Source of the DNA: Coprinopsis marcescibilis
Taxonomy: Eukaryota > Basidiomycota > Agaricomycetes > Agaricales > Psathyrellaceae
Length of the DNA: 64,000 bases
Direction of reading: 5' to 3'
NCBI GenBank assembly: GCA_004369085.1
Contig: ML210155.1
Location: 62,001 to 126,000 of the forward strand
The notes under the pieces are model-generated. The model saw only the letters and a program-made list of their open reading frames with translations, was not told where the DNA came from and ran no database searches. Positions 47,897 to 60,448 of the stretch are shown here, piece after piece (position 1 is the stretch's first letter; the number at the start of each line of letters is the position of its first letter). The translations under genes were made by a program, and so were the position numbers.

Positions 47897-49520
47897 CTAT
47901 CGGCCAGGTATCCGCACATCAGTCAACGATGGATTATGGGGGGATCTTGATCCACTATTATTCCGTGAGATCTGCGGCGGAGTAGGTTGCTGCTGCTTCC
48001 CAGTTGTCCCTCGCAGATGGCTGCGCTCATCGTAATCCAGCGCAACGTCATCATCCGAGTCTTCTTCTTCGTCTTCTTCGCGCAGCCGGCGGAGACCCAC
48101 CACATCGCCGTTGGCAGCCCGAGGGTTGACCAGTTCGTGTTCGTCAAACGCGTTGAACAGGGCCTGTCCCTGCGAGCGGTAGAGGGATCCGCGGCGTCCG
48201 TGACCTGATCGTGCGCCAGTCGGGTTGGCGTCGGTCCAGCCGTCCAGTGAAGGGCGGCCTTGGAGGCTGAGTCGTGGATTCATCAAGCCACCTTCGAGTG
48301 CGGAGTGGTGTGGGTGCTCAGGCTCGGGTGCGCGGGATAAGTTGAGAATGTGGACACCCAGGAAGGTCACAGCAAAACCAGTAAGCAGTGAAACTCCGGT
48401 GCTTGTGTCGGTGTTGTACAATCCTTGGAAAAGGATGAGTGAGGCCACCAATGTTGCCGTTGAAAATCCGACGTAATATATTGGATTAACACTGTGGAAA
48501 AGAATGTCAGGAACGGAGTAAAGAACTCGGAGAAATCCATATCCTTACACGTTAGTTGAGAATAGGTCTAGGGCCTTGTTGAAGTAGTTCATTTGGATGA
48601 GAATGCAAAGAGGTACGGCAATGCCGAAGAAGTATGTGCTTGGATGTTTAAACTGGTTGTTACCGGATGCTGTGAGCTTGACTGCGATACCGAATGCCTT
48701 AATGGCCATGACGGAGACAGATCCAACCAGTGAGCATACCGTGAGGTATGGTATGGGGCTCGTGCGGCCGTGCTTTGGTGCGATGATGAAGATGGTGACA
48801 ATGCAAACTACCAGGACGATAAAGCAATAGAGCAAGAATCCAGGCTGGAGTGCGTAGTTGAGAATATCGTCCACCGTTTCGACAGGTCGGTCTTCTGGTG
48901 CATGAAGAACAATGATGAGGGACCCTAGCAGGCAGAGGGCGCATCCAATACGACCGAGGGGTCCCAGTTGTTCATTGAGCAGGAAAGAGGCGAGTACGGC
49001 ACTTGAAATTGGGTATTAAAATCTGCACTCTGAAGAATCGTGGCGTGACACACCCAACAATTACAGTGAGCGCTCCCAGTGGTGTGACGAGAATCGGCGG
49101 GGCGAATGTGTAGGCAGCAAAGTTGGCCACTGTGAAGTGATTTGGTTAGACAGAGACTATATTTCGGCTTAGATGGCTACTGACGTTCTCCGATGACCAC
49201 TATACCCGGCGCACAACGCACAACAATTAGCCTGCTGGTTTACAGTTCCTCAGAAACCATAACTACGCACTGGTGATCATCCCAGCCCACCACATTGGAC
49301 TCTTGAAATACGCCAGATTATCGCTAGCATGTTGACCGTGGGCAGTCTGGCTACCCGCCTCATTTAAGCCCTTTAATGCACCGCAGTAATAAAAATCAGC
49401 ATCCTGCAAAATCGTGGTAATTGGCAAGCTCTGTACCTTTTTGGTGATAATAAAGCTGCTACCGATAGCTATGGAGCCGGAGACAGAGAGGGCGAGACCG
49501 ATATACTTGTCCTCGACCAT
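47897..49520 (-). CDS. NIPA-type magnesium transporter (DUF803), 440 aa, six exons
   Basis: Exons 49520-49437, 49370-49271, 49199-49185, 49129-49054, 49001-48549, 48491-47897. The opening [20 protein letters not shown], then [81 protein letters not shown] and GVHILNLSR are family hallmarks. About nine membrane helices fit a drug/metabolite-type transporter; NIPA proteins carry Mg2+. The C-terminal 130 residues are hydrophilic, with an acidic stretch [12 protein letters not shown] and many Arg/Ser. Exon 3 is a 15-nt microexon needed to give TMVIGEL. The N-terminal ITKK is followed directly by GLNEAG after splicing. Confidence 0.92.
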
Positions 49521-50850
49521 GGCATGAAGGAATGAGTGAAAACGTCGTGGTGGTCGTGTGCAATGAGTGAGTGTCAGTCAGGGAATCCAAAGAATCGCCG
49601 GCAAACCCTGTGCGATTTCGCCGCACTGCCCCATACCACGTGCATCGTTGTTTGGGCGCTCACCGCACGATTGGCCCGGGCGGCCTGGGCATGCAAAGCT
49701 TGTCCTTGATATTGTTCTGTAAATCCAGAATTGTTCTTCGTCCGCATGGTCTTTGCATGGTCGACAAAAACCTCTGCTGGGTCTCTGGAGTCTGCCTAAT
49801 AATTCTGGAATCGACCTTTGTGAAGTATAAATCGAGCCGAGGTCTGAGGCCATACATACACGGTGAGTGTATGTACCCGTCTACCGGCTTGAACTTGACT
49901 AACTGAGAATTCTGTAGCTGCTTGGTACCGAGATACCAGAAAGTCTGATGAGATCCAGAAATAAGTAGCCAGAAGTCAGCAAAGGATCCTCCGCGCAATC
50001 CGGCGTGCATACGAACACCAGCCACGTTGAAGTCATCCTGTGTACTGGGTCTGACCCCTGACCTCAAATTGACCTCCTATGATCTCCTCTTGGTTATTGG
50101 CGTTTCTCGAGCCCCTGTTAAAGATTCTTGACAAGCAACAGTGGATGAGTATGTGTTGCTTAGCTTTTTTGGTTAGAGGGTGAGTGTATTGATCTCGGCA
50201 TAGTAGGAACACATCCCCATTACATACCAGTCAAGTTGGAGTCATTCTGACTTGCCTAATTCTTCGTCACCAGCACATACCTGCTTTCCTCAAGCCTTAA
50301 CACCAACCACGAAGCGAAACGTCAAAAACTATGTGCAGTGTCATTCAGTGAGTACGAGCGAGAGCGACATTAATAGACAAGACAAACAGAGCTAACATAT
50401 GCGATAACCAGGACGAGCGGAATATATATATGCAATATGGGAGGGGTGGGTGAATGGCTATATGTACAGAAATTGGGTTCGATGCAGATCAAGAAATGTG
50501 GAGGGGATGTGGTGAGTGAGAGGCAATAAACAAGATTATATGCAAGTGGACAAAGCCGGGAAAGAAAACGTTGGAGGGGTGTGTTGGGTATCATGAGCGT
50601 CCCAAAGCTGAATGCCACCAAGCAAGATGCGGAGGAGAGATGACGTTCAGAAAAGGTGAGTCAGTTGAGGAAACTGTATAATCTTCCATTCTAATTTTAC
50701 GCCTCGTCAGACTTTGGCTTCCTAACGTCGCCAGTTGTCGCGGTGGCTGAGTGGTGATGGTCGAGAGCATTGCAGTCGGAATTTGCTGGGGGCTTGGTGC
50801 GTTGAAGGAGTTGGGATGTCTCACATCTTGCGGACTCAAATCATATATGT
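49521..50850. other. Intergenic, nothing recognised
   Basis: 1.3 kb between the NIPA start and the Hsp20 stop codon, both on the minus strand. It holds the NIPA promoter. A 136-codon minus-strand frame at 49660-50067 has no family features. Confidence 0.35.
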
Positions 50851-52374
50851 TCAGAAAACAGCGACGTTCTCCCCGTCTTCTTCGGCAGGCACGCCACAGG
50901 GGAACCTCAGGAACAAGATGCCGTCTTCAAGCTTCGCCTCAATGTCTTCACACTAAATGAACGCAGGTGCGAACAAGAGCAGAAAACACGTTAAAACCAG
51001 CTCAAAATCTCACAGCCAGAGAGCCAAAGTGAACCAAGAAACGACATTGAAATCGAATGCCGAAGCATAGAGAATAGAGCAAGCAAAAACGACGAAGGGA
51101 AGGTGCGTACTTTGAGGTCGGCTGGGACAGGAATAACACGATGAAAGGTGCCAAACTTCCGCTCTCTCACAATAAGCTTTTGGACGGTGACACTTGCTTC
51201 AGCAGGGGTAGCAGCAGCAGCTGGATTGATCAACGGCTGAATACCAAGGGGCGGATATACCGCCCCAGTAACTGTAATCTGCCTCACACGATTGTACGCG
51301 CACGTCGACAGTTTCACTGTCAGGTGCTCACGTTTCACGCCTGGCACTTCGAGCACGGCCGTCAGCACATGCGTGTCTGTGTCATAGTGCGTGTCCATGC
51401 GGATGATGTACGGCTTGGGCTTTGCTGACACCTGTGCTGGCGTTGGAAGCGGTGGTGGGTCCATGGTGCGTGGAGAGGTACGGAGCAGTGCGGACCCAGC
51501 TGGCGGATTACCAGCGATCGGCGAGTTACTGTTATGGGTGTAGGTGATCAATGCATCGGTACGTGTGTGCTTATCATGAAGAAGGATGGCGTACCTGATT
51601 GGCGAACCAAAGCTCACAACTCTGCTTGATGGCGAAGGCACCAACGGTGAGGCTCGAGCTGAAGATGTTGACGGTATAGCCGAAGCAACAACTCCTCCAC
51701 TTTTCTGGCGTGGCAACGGTGCTGGAGCAAAGTGGATAATCTGCTCTCTATGTGTAACTGGCGACGGCTGTACTGGGAAGACTGAAATCTGGTGCTGGAG
51801 CTGTGGCGGCTGCTGTCTGGCGGTACTTGTTGTCGAACTCGAGGCTGAGGAGCGTCGATATGGGTGGGCTTGCTGTTGTACGTGCTGGTGTTGCTGTGCT
51901 CGGCCTGAGCGAATTACCATGGAACCGGAGGCCTGCACCGGCTGGGGCTTATTCTGCTGTCTGCTTCAACAAAGGAAACAACGGAGACAAAGGAGAAACG
52001 TGAACACGTGTCGAAACCAAGTTAGACACTTAAAATCCGTTCACGAGCGATCAATCTGACCTTGGCTCTGATCGCTGGACTTGGTGAAGGAGGACCGAGT
52101 CATCATGGCTAGGCACGATCGGAGGAGTCTCTTCAAGATGAATTGTCGGCGGGAACCCCCCTGGTATTGGCGAATGCAAATCACTTGCTAAGACAGTGGG
52201 CTGCTGGGATGTTGACGCCGACTGCTGGTGCTGCTGTTGATGCTGCTGTTGCTGTTGATCTTGCATGTCTTGCTGCTCACGCTCTATTGTATCCCACTGC
52301 GGAAAGGCATCATGGGGCGTAGAGGGTGTTGAATAGTTATCACCACCTGGATACTGGCCATAGGGATAGGACAT
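50851..52374 (-). CDS. Small heat-shock protein (Hsp20) with long Gln/Ser-rich N-terminus, up to 422 aa
   Basis: Exons 52374-52061, 51963-51111, 50952-50851. The C-terminal 150 residues carry the alpha-crystallin fold: YIIRMDTHYDTDTHVLTAVL, EVPGVKREHLTVKLS, RERKFGTFHRVIPVP, and CEDIEAKLEDGILFLRFP. The chain ends AEEDGENVAVF. The first 230 residues are low-complexity: a Gln/His run (QDQQQQQHQQQHQQ) and Gln/Pro/Ser-rich blocks. Typical fungal Hsp20 proteins are about 150-220 aa, so this is strongly extended. A stop-free 66-nt segment at about 51594-51529 has splice-like ends (GTACGCC...AACAG) and may be a further intron. A TATA box lies 117 bp upstream of the ATG. Confidence 0.88.
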
Positions 52375-52490
52375 GGTAACTGGTGTTCAAGGGGAAAAAA
52401 CGAACAATCAAACTCTTGCGGGCGGGTCTAGTCAACACGTATCATATAAGAAGGAGGCAAGAAAGCTGTCGCCTGGGAAGAGCCCCCGCC

Positions 52491-52497
52491 TTATATA
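52491..52497 (-). promoter_or_regulatory. TATA box of the Hsp20 gene
   Basis: CTATATAAGG on the minus strand, about 117 bp before the ATG at 52374, in a GC-rich surround. Position and strand fit a core promoter. I could not find a convincing heat-shock element (inverted nGAAn units). Confidence 0.55.
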
Positions 52498-53763
52498 GGG
52501 CGGGGCGTCAAGATGACTCAACCATGGCAATTCCGCTTCGGTTGCCTAATTTGGGACAGAACAATGGGACACGAGGACGCGGGACCCCGGAACCGCCCCG
52601 CCCAATCACCAAATATGGACATACATCCGGGGTCCTCCACAGCGGCGCACTGCCACGCTCGCGCCTCGTGATCCCGTTTTGGGCTTGTTCGGGTCTTCTA
52701 GCGCGGGGTAATTAGACGGAGATTACTTCTGTGATGGATGGTTGCAGGCTTCGGCCTACGTGGAATTGCTTGCTCGCGGTTGGGAAGAGGAAGCACGAGA
52801 TTAGGCGCTGGATTTGGAGCATGCGTGGAGGTCTACGGTGACATGAATCTGGGTGTTATCTAGGGAGGAGCCGGGTGAGGACTCTGAGGAGGCTGGGTTG
52901 TATGGGCGTGCCTCGGACTCATTATAACGGCATCGGCGTAACGCGCCTTGCTGTGACTCGGGAACAAATTCTCGATCCTCATTGTAGTCCAAAAGAGTCA
53001 ATAAAGCGTGTTGTGATCGCATTGGAGCGGTCTTTACCTTTTCAAGGTTGTCTTGACGGGGAGCGCCCTCCGTGCGCTTTTCCAGGGTAAATAAATGACG
53101 CGACCGACTGCAGATGACTCTGGAAGCAGTATCAAAAGTGAGGTTGAGAAAACATCTTGCTTGGAATAGTAGGGCGAAGGGAAAATCGCGTACAACATCC
53201 ATCATTTAAAACTTTCTTTAGGACCATGCATCATGATATTTTACCGCTTCGAAGTGACCCGAGTGCCTTCTGTCGGCGGCAGCAGGCCTCAATCAGTGAT
53301 CTTTTCCATTGTTCTGTCATTGCCATTTCTGTACGCTGACTCGCTGATACTCGATTAAGGTTGAAACGTCCGCGTCGCAGAACGTTTGACCGCCGCAAAA
53401 AACGTGATTGTTCTTTCGTATGATATTCCTTTTATCCGCGTCGTCAACAGCCCTGAATTCCATAATGCTGCGTCCAGCAGGCGAATCCGTCAGTTCCTGT
53501 AGCCTGTGGGTCGATTGATCGTCCGCTGAACTTTTGTGGTGAGGACATCTGGATCCATGATGCAGGTGTGCGCACTTTCCAGCGCGTGGCCCCTTTTCTA
53601 CTTGGCGGCGCATCAAGTGAGACATTTCGGACGCAAGTAGGGGACGTTGATCTTGGCGCTTAGGTCCAACCCACTTCCCATTGAAATTTATTGTAGTCGT
53701 GTTGCTTTTATATTTGCGCCGTTTAATTATTTATGGTCATACCACTGTTGCTATCCAGGTCGC
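52498..53763. other. Intergenic, nothing recognised
   Basis: 1.27 kb between divergent promoters (Hsp20 and the small secreted protein). Open frames are short and featureless. Confidence 0.35.
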
Positions 53764-53770
53764 TATATAA
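53764..53770 (+). promoter_or_regulatory. TATA box of the small secreted protein gene
   Basis: GCTATATAAATTTAAGG, about 190 bp upstream of the ATG at 53959 on the plus strand, followed by a pyrimidine-rich stretch, as common in highly expressed fungal genes. Confidence 0.5.
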
Positions 53771-53958
53771 ATTTAAGGCGCAAGGCAGGAGTGTGCTTAT
53801 CCTCGATCCCTCCCTCTACGTACTACCCAACCATAAAGCCTGGTGCTTTGACTCATTAAAAGTAATACAGAGTCTCTGTCACTCCTCGTTCCTGACTTTC
53901 TAACCTGTTCCTCAGAAAAGACTTCACACTCCAACATAACAATCACAGTACTTCAACT

Positions 53959-54766
53959 ATGCAGCTTACCTCTGTCTTTGTGACTCTCGCAACCCTGGTG
54001 GCTTTGCCCTCCTTCTCCATGTTTATTCCCCTCAACATACCGGAGCATCCCAATCAAAGCGTTCGAATGGCACAAGACCTTAACAAACAGTACATGTCCA
54101 TATATTTCAACGACCCTTGCGACGGTGAGTCGACAACCAGCGCTTAACAATTGATCACTGTGCCTTACCAAGATATCGCTTAGCCGCCCAGTTCGAGTAT
54201 GGATGTATCAAGAACGCCATCACTAGATGTGTCAACGGCCAATGGGACATCGCCAACAATACTCCATGCTCTCAGGGTCAACTATGCCTCGCAATGCCCT
54301 TGTCCGACCTCGGGGCCATCGGTGCAGTAAGTTGTCTCCAACCCAAAATCCCCACAACACACTATTCATAGCTCCCATCCCCTAGGATCTCGCATGCGTC
54401 GCTCATGCCACTGCCGACGCAACATTCAATAGTGTCGGTGGAGCGCGCGGGGTGATTACCGCTGAAGAGCATGCCTTCATCCTCAGCAGAGCTCGCGCCC
54501 AGGTCTCTCTCACAGCCACTTCGCCAAGCCTCACAGTCTCGAGCTCGATCAACAGGGCGAGTGCGAGTGCGAGCTCAGTTCGTGCGAGTCTCAGCTCAGT
54601 TCGCGCCAGTATACTCAGTTCAATTCGTGCGACTGCGACTATCAGCCCCGCGCCCTCTCCCACATTCTCATTTGACCCCGAGCTTTCCCCTACTCCAACC
54701 CAGGCCGATGAGTTTACTATAGGCCCGCTCAACCCCGAATTCGGAAAACCGGTGACCCGGGCGTAG
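53959..54766 (+). CDS. Small secreted Cys-rich protein, possibly CBM19-like, 229 aa
   Basis: Exons 53959-54124, 54184-54326, 54386-54766. A signal peptide (MQLTSVFVTLATLVALPSFS) leads into a Cys-rich domain: FNDPCD, FEYGCIKNAITRCVNGQWD, TPCSQGQLCLAMP and DLACV. The spacing C-x(7)-C-V-N-G-x-W-x(n)-C-x(3-4)-G-x-x-C resembles chitin-binding CBM19 modules, but the likeness is by eye only. The last 100 residues are Ser/Ala/Thr/Pro-rich with imperfect repeats of SSVRAS type, then an acidic end. Such tails are often O-glycosylated. Role unknown: a wall-bound or secreted carbohydrate binder is the best guess. Confidence 0.82.
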
Positions 54767-55905
54767 ATACCGCACTGTACACGGGCCTTCAGCGGCTCAG
54801 CCCTTTCCAGAGCCCAAAGAACGTTGATATGTATCGGTACTATAGCAGCACTGTACTTGGTTATAGATATGATACACCCGTGAAGGGGTTTGGAATTGGA
54901 ATCCGTGCAGACGCAGTGAGACAGATCCGGATAAACAAATGAGAATCAGTATGTAAGACTGACAGTGCAAACAACAACTGTCAACCAGTTCATGTTACGA
55001 ATTCCAAGGGCTTCTAAAAGTAGCGAAGTCCCATTACAATATATATAAAGAGCTTGGTATCAGATTGAACGGTGGCTCTGAAATCTGAGACCCGTCGAAA
55101 GGAACAACACCCAGTAAGCAAGTCCAGTATGCAAAGCTCCAGAAATGTCCGAATTTCTTCCATCTTTTGTTACGATTCTTCCAAAAACTAGTTATTAAAA
55201 CTTTGTACTAGCTAGCTAATGTAGTACTATACTTGCTACTATTCAAACCAAAGCTTCATTTTATCTTCTGTGTATTCGTGCTGCGGTCCCAAGAAACGGA
55301 AAAAGTGGAAACCCAAGGAATTAAAACAAGATTCTATGTACGTGTGTAACGCTTGCCCAAAAAAGTTGACAGTAACGGGAAGAGGAGGATATTTGAGATG
55401 TGCTGTCGATGATTCCATAAAAAAAAAAGGCCACTGGTGCCACAAGGAAGACTGAACCGTGCGTGTACCAAAAGGTTGAAGGAGAAAAGGAGACCCAATA
55501 AAGCATGCAAAGCGAAAACAGAGGCATTAAGGGGGGGAATGGTAAAAGTAATCGCGAACGTAATGGTTAATGCATAGGTAAAATGAAATGTGCTAGTAGT
55601 GAACTATAGTAGGATAGCAAATTCGCTGTTGAATGCGGAGAATGGATACGTGGATAGAAATGCATGGGTGGTCAAATGGATAAATGAATGTGGTCAAATG
55701 AGGGGAGTGAAAGAAATGAATGTTAATGTGCGTTGCTAATGATGCTAGAGATTATAAAGAATGTGGATGAATAGCAGTTGAGATTTGAAGATAAAAATAC
55801 ATATTAGGCGATGCTTGCCACTGTTGCGATTTGCAGGAGATGTTGGCCTGAAAGATTCGTAAAGTTTGTCGTCATACTGGATTCCACGAGTGGCAGTATC
55901 AAGAA
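54767..55905. other. Convergent intergenic region, nothing firm
   Basis: AT-rich DNA between two convergent 3' ends. A 61-codon plus-strand frame at 55270-55455 has several Cys and Lys, but no supporting signal. Confidence 0.35.
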
Positions 55906-57791
55906 CTAGCCTTGGCCTCGTCCACCCCAGTTGGTAAACCCAGATCTCGCCCTGTTCGCACCATCCCAGGTGACATTTTGACCAAAGGCCAGTGCGTATG
56001 CTGCCGCCTCTTCATCGTCATCACCTGCACTTCCAAGCCCTCCTCTTCTGACCCACCCCGCCCCCCAATCTTGACCGCAATCGTCATCATCACTAAGCGG
56101 GGACTTGACGTATCCGTCGCTCTTTCCACTGTTGGCGCTGTACCCAGATACAGACTTGCCCCTGGCATTGCGCGTCACGTTGGTTCCTCCCTCACGGACC
56201 CCATCCTGTTCAAGATGCTTTCGCAAACTCCTAATTGACTGCTGGCGTTTCGGATGAAGCATCTGTGCCAGATCAAGCTCCCCTTCATCATCATCACTCG
56301 ATAAACTCTGGCCTCCTTCATCGTGCTCATAATCGGTCCAAGCTGCTTCCTTCCCACCTCTCCTACTCAGATATTGGTTCTTCACATCATTCGCCGTCCT
56401 CGCCCTTGACGATATACCCTTCCCATTATTCCACGGATCACCCTCTGTGTGCGTCCTTGCGAGACTTGGCATCCGATCTTTATCCGCATCCCTAGTTTTC
56501 CGCCGTTTATCTCCTCGACCACGTTCTCGCCGACCGTCGTCACCTCTCACAAGTGAGCTGGCACGGCTCCCAGGAGCACTCCTACACACAACCTTGGTCC
56601 TCGTCACCTCGCTTTCACTCCTTCCAGACCTCCCTCGTTCCAACATCGTCAGCAACGGAGGCGGCAACAGACACGGCGTATTCGTTTGATCGGACAGCAT
56701 CTGGCCACCCTGCCTTGTCCTATGGGATCGACGGTGGGATGGAACCTGAGAAAGGGAACTACGACTGGTCCGTAACGCCTGCTGCTGTGGCCTGCGCGTA
56801 CCATGTTGCAGTGGCTCCTGCATTGGGCCACCGATATGCCCTGATCCAGCTGCTCGAACAGCTCGGGTGACACTCTCGAACCAGGTGTTAGGTAGCGGCG
56901 GTTGGCCTCGGTGATCCTCCTCTCCTTCCCCATTCCCCTTTCCACTAAAGATGATGCTTGGATCATCCTCACAATGGCCCTTCTCCCGCGTCCTTGTCGA
57001 GAACACGGACCGTGGCGGGTTGTTGGGTGTCGAGCGGGACCTAGGAGGTTGGATGCTCGCACTCGACGTCATGTGTCTGAGATACGCCCCTGCGCGGGAC
57101 GGCCTCGGGGAAGCAATCGCAGTCAAATGCGATATATGCGATTTCGAATGGGAGACCTGCCTCGTCGGTCTTGGTGTAGAATCGTCCAAGCTCTCCACGG
57201 ACGAGGTCATATTGCTAGGCGTCACGGGCGAGCACAAGCTTCGTTCTGCGATTGGCGAATGCGGTGGCGAGTAATTGTGATCACTATCACTCTGTTGCTG
57301 CAGGTGTCGACCTCCAGCAGGGAACAGATTGGTGAGGAAGTCGACGACAGCGGTCATACTGCTGAGTCTGTTGTCGTCGCCTTTGCGATCGTTTCCCGCG
57401 GCCGCCTCCAAACGCTCCATCTCTGGGGTAAACACGCGCGTTTCTTTGTATCCTGCCTCCTTCAGCAGATCTTCCAGCCGTTCGTACGTCTTCGACGTCC
57501 CCCTACGATGAAGAGGAACGCGTCCAATGTCCCCATACCGGTTTCTTGGCCTAGCCGGTGGTGTTGAGGGACCTGGGGGGGAACTCGACGAGTTCGAAGC
57601 CGACGCTGCCGAGGTTGTTTGGGAAGGCGATGTCTCTGGCGACGAGCTATAGTATCCTTGATGATACGCCTACAACGTACACCTATTAATACATCCTATA
57701 CAAAATTTCACGCAATTCACACCTTGAGCGAGTCAAGCGGCGTGTCTCCCCTTTTGATTGGGACATTGGCCGGTGACACATTCTCTGCCAT
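55906..57791 (-). CDS. Hypothetical disordered protein, 610 aa, two exons
   Basis: Exons 57791-57723 and 57669-55906, joined in frame as ...DTPLDSLK-AYHQGYY.... I do not recognise the family. The best ordered segment is near residues 75-120: GTSKTYERLEDLLKEAGYKE, then VFTPEMERLEAAAG and TAVVDFLTNLF, probably helical. The rest is Ser/Arg/Pro-rich with charged patches (GDKRRKTRDADKDR, DDDEGELDLAQML) and an acidic Gly-rich end. Length and codon order argue for a real gene: a 1.76-kb open exon. Confidence 0.75.
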
Positions 57792-58370
57792 CCTGTGTAT
57801 TATGACGGCTGAATATGGACGTCTCACTGTTGGACAGTGATGGGCGACGTCGTTGGTCGCTGTTGGTAACGACGTCCAGAGGAGTTGTGGACAATGAGCA
57901 GAATGGTTGGGTGTCCGAGGGAGAGAACAACAACAGAGACAATGACCGACCAACCCTAATAATCCGTGGGAACTCTGCCTAAATGGATAGCCACAAGCAT
58001 CGGATCTCAAACATATTTTTGGCCTGCTGGCAAATTCCCCGAGAAAAATCAAGATCCATATCACTTGTCGTACCACTAGCACGCTTGCAATTTCAATTTG
58101 GATATGTCCATTGTGGCCGTATCGCTACCAGCCTCTTGGGCAGTGGCTGAACGCACAACCGCCGGCAACCATGGACGAACACCAAATCCAGTGGCTTCCA
58201 GATCGCTGAAACTGGTTACTCCAGTGGCAGAAGAAACCTCGGAGACGGGGTTCTTTACTTCGGAATACCGAGTGATGCCCAACTCAAAACTATTCCAGTG
58301 TCCACGTTTCCTTTTTACTGCGGAACGTGTTCTTCTGCTATTAGAATGCTAGTTTATCCGGTCTTCTTCT
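57792..58370. other. Intergenic, nothing recognised
   Basis: Promoter of the disordered-protein gene and 3' flank of the ARMT1-like gene, both minus strand. No gene seen. Confidence 0.35.
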
Positions 58371-60448
58371 CTACTTTGTGGCAGGTACGAAGGAAATTAG
58401 TGCGTATCTGGATAGCTTCGTCAGGCCGTGAAATCTTCATTGAGATGCAGATGCCCATACCTTCCGTCCACCCGCCATTTCTCTCCTTCTTGGTCAAGCT
58501 TCTCTGAAACCTCTTTCGGTACACCGACGGCGACATCTGCTTTGTTCGTCCGCAGGCTCAGCAGCGGGAAGAGGCCTGCGAGGGGCCCAATCGCCTCAAT
58601 AAATGGCGTCCATGATGGCCATTTAACATCTCCAGTCAATCTGTATCATTTCGTTAACAAGAGTCTGGCACCAAGCTTACAACCACCCTCTTACTTCCGA
58701 TAACTGGCATTCTATTGTCAATATTGCAAGCCAAGAACGTAGAGATCTTGCACACTCACTTGAGATCACCTTTGAATATGACCAAACCACTCTTCTTGAG
58801 ATCATCAGCCAGCGCGGGCGAAAGCTCTTGCAAATTCCAGTAGGGATACGGTGACGTCCAGAATGCAGCCTCTGCATCGACGCCTATCGGGGATTCCAGA
58901 GGCACAGAAAGCTCAAAGACCCCCTGCTCAACATAGGTGCGCCACCGCTTGGCCATCGCGTGGAGGTGCTCTTCCACGGCAGCAGACGTATCCTTACCTG
59001 CCAGATCCGAGAAAAACGTCGGGTCAAGCAACTGTTCTATCGTTTGGACAAAGTCCACCGGGAGGACGTCGGAAACGAACCATGGGATAACCTTTGGGCT
59101 ACAACCGCATTTAGCATTGGTTAAACCTTGCACGAGCCAAAACCACGCACTGGAAAACGACCTTGCTAACAAATGGCGTGTAGGTGACAAGGAAGTCCGC
59201 AAAGACGAGGTCCGTAAAGAGCTCAAAGCCAGCTATTGGCACGCACAGTCAGTGCCACCCCGCCATACCCGTTACTTCCGTACTCACCATTATCAAGAAC
59301 GAAATCAACCCTCGCCCCTTTCAGCCCCTTCACATGGTTCCAAACCTCCTCCTGATCATCCTTCAAGATAAACTTGGACCTCACAGCCTGCGCGTCCTTC
59401 CCCACAGTCTGAAGATTCTTGATGTCGTCTTCAGTCAGATGCGTCAACAGCGAAAGATCCGTCGCGTTTCCCCACAAGCACATCTGGATCATCTCCTTGA
59501 AGATGACTTCGATCTTTGCGGGATCGGCTCGAAGTTCATCCTTGTTCTTCGCTAATTCGTATACCGTTGTTGCCAATTCTACAATGGCACCGAGGGATGA
59601 GATTGGTGACAGTCAAAGGAAAGACGCGACTCACTGTAAACGGAATCACCGGAATGCTTGAAGGTCTTGGTCTTGGACGATAAGAATGGGTCATACAGCT
59701 TCCAATGCTTCGTGGCAGTAAAGTACGATCGCAGCAAGCGATACCTATATCCTTGTCAGAGACAAACATATCTCCCAGCGTATCGAGGAGAACTGACAGA
59801 TAGCATCTATGATCGTCAGTTAGAAGTCTTCTCCGTTCGTTCTCTACTTTGGTAAACTCACTCTGCATATAGCCATGGTGCAGTAAACCACGTATTCTTC
59901 GCCTCAGCCTTCAGCTCCTCCAACCCTTTATTGTAAACCTCAACATTGGGTTCACCATCTTCATCAATCGGCCTACAACACCATCGGTAACCCGTAAACC
60001 AAGATCACCCAGGCTAAATACGGGGGAGATCCCACTCACTCTAGCTCTCTATCTCTGGCCATCTCATATTTGAGCTTGCTGATCTTCCCAATAATCTGGT
60101 TCCCTTCCGCAACAGACTCCTCCAACTCTGCCTTGCCCGCCTCCTCCGCCGAGTCCTTCAGCTGTAACGACAGGAAATGGCACTTGTTGTGCAGCTCATC
60201 TATGACAGATGTGATGATAATGGGCCATCGTCGGATGACGGTGTCGTATCTCGATGAAAGAAAATGAGATACGGTCCCGAGTATTCCGAGTGTGCAGAAG
60301 AAAGGTGGACATACGAGAATCTGCCAATGCATCAGGATTCAGGATTTTTGGTTCGACGTTGGTGTAATTGGTGTGGTGTAGACAAAACCTCAACTCACCC
60401 AGCTGTATCGAGGGGATCGTAAGGCGGGTATGGGGCCTTGAAGGACAT
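58371..60448 (-). CDS. DUF89/ARMT1-type damage-control phosphatase-like protein, 477 aa, twelve exons
   Basis: Exons 60448-60399, 60320-60315, 60249-60040, 59972-59862, 59806-59798, 59744-59635, 59578-59288, 59232-59151, 59098-58760, 58703-58695, 58640-58461, 58407-58371; 1,434 nt in frame. Family motifs: TVIRRWPIIITSVID, WLYAECYLYRLLRSYF, WGNATDLSLL, VDFVLDNAGFELFTDL, FHPKVIPWFVSDVLP, GLVIFKGDLNYRKLTGD and LRTNKADVAVG. Relatives are metal-dependent sugar-phosphate phosphatases (yeast YMR027W type); human ARMT1 was reported as a protein-glutamate methyltransferase. The Asp-Asn pair of VLDN is a predicted metal ligand. Exons of 6, 9 and 9 nt are needed to spell GFSYDT, ECYLY and NYRKL; the 6-nt one is the least certain. 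Confidence 0.9.

Noticed and set aside
55270..55455. Cys/Lys-rich 61-codon small protein
   Set aside because: No signal peptide, no conserved Cys spacing, no promoter signal; it lies in an AT-rich convergent intergenic region.
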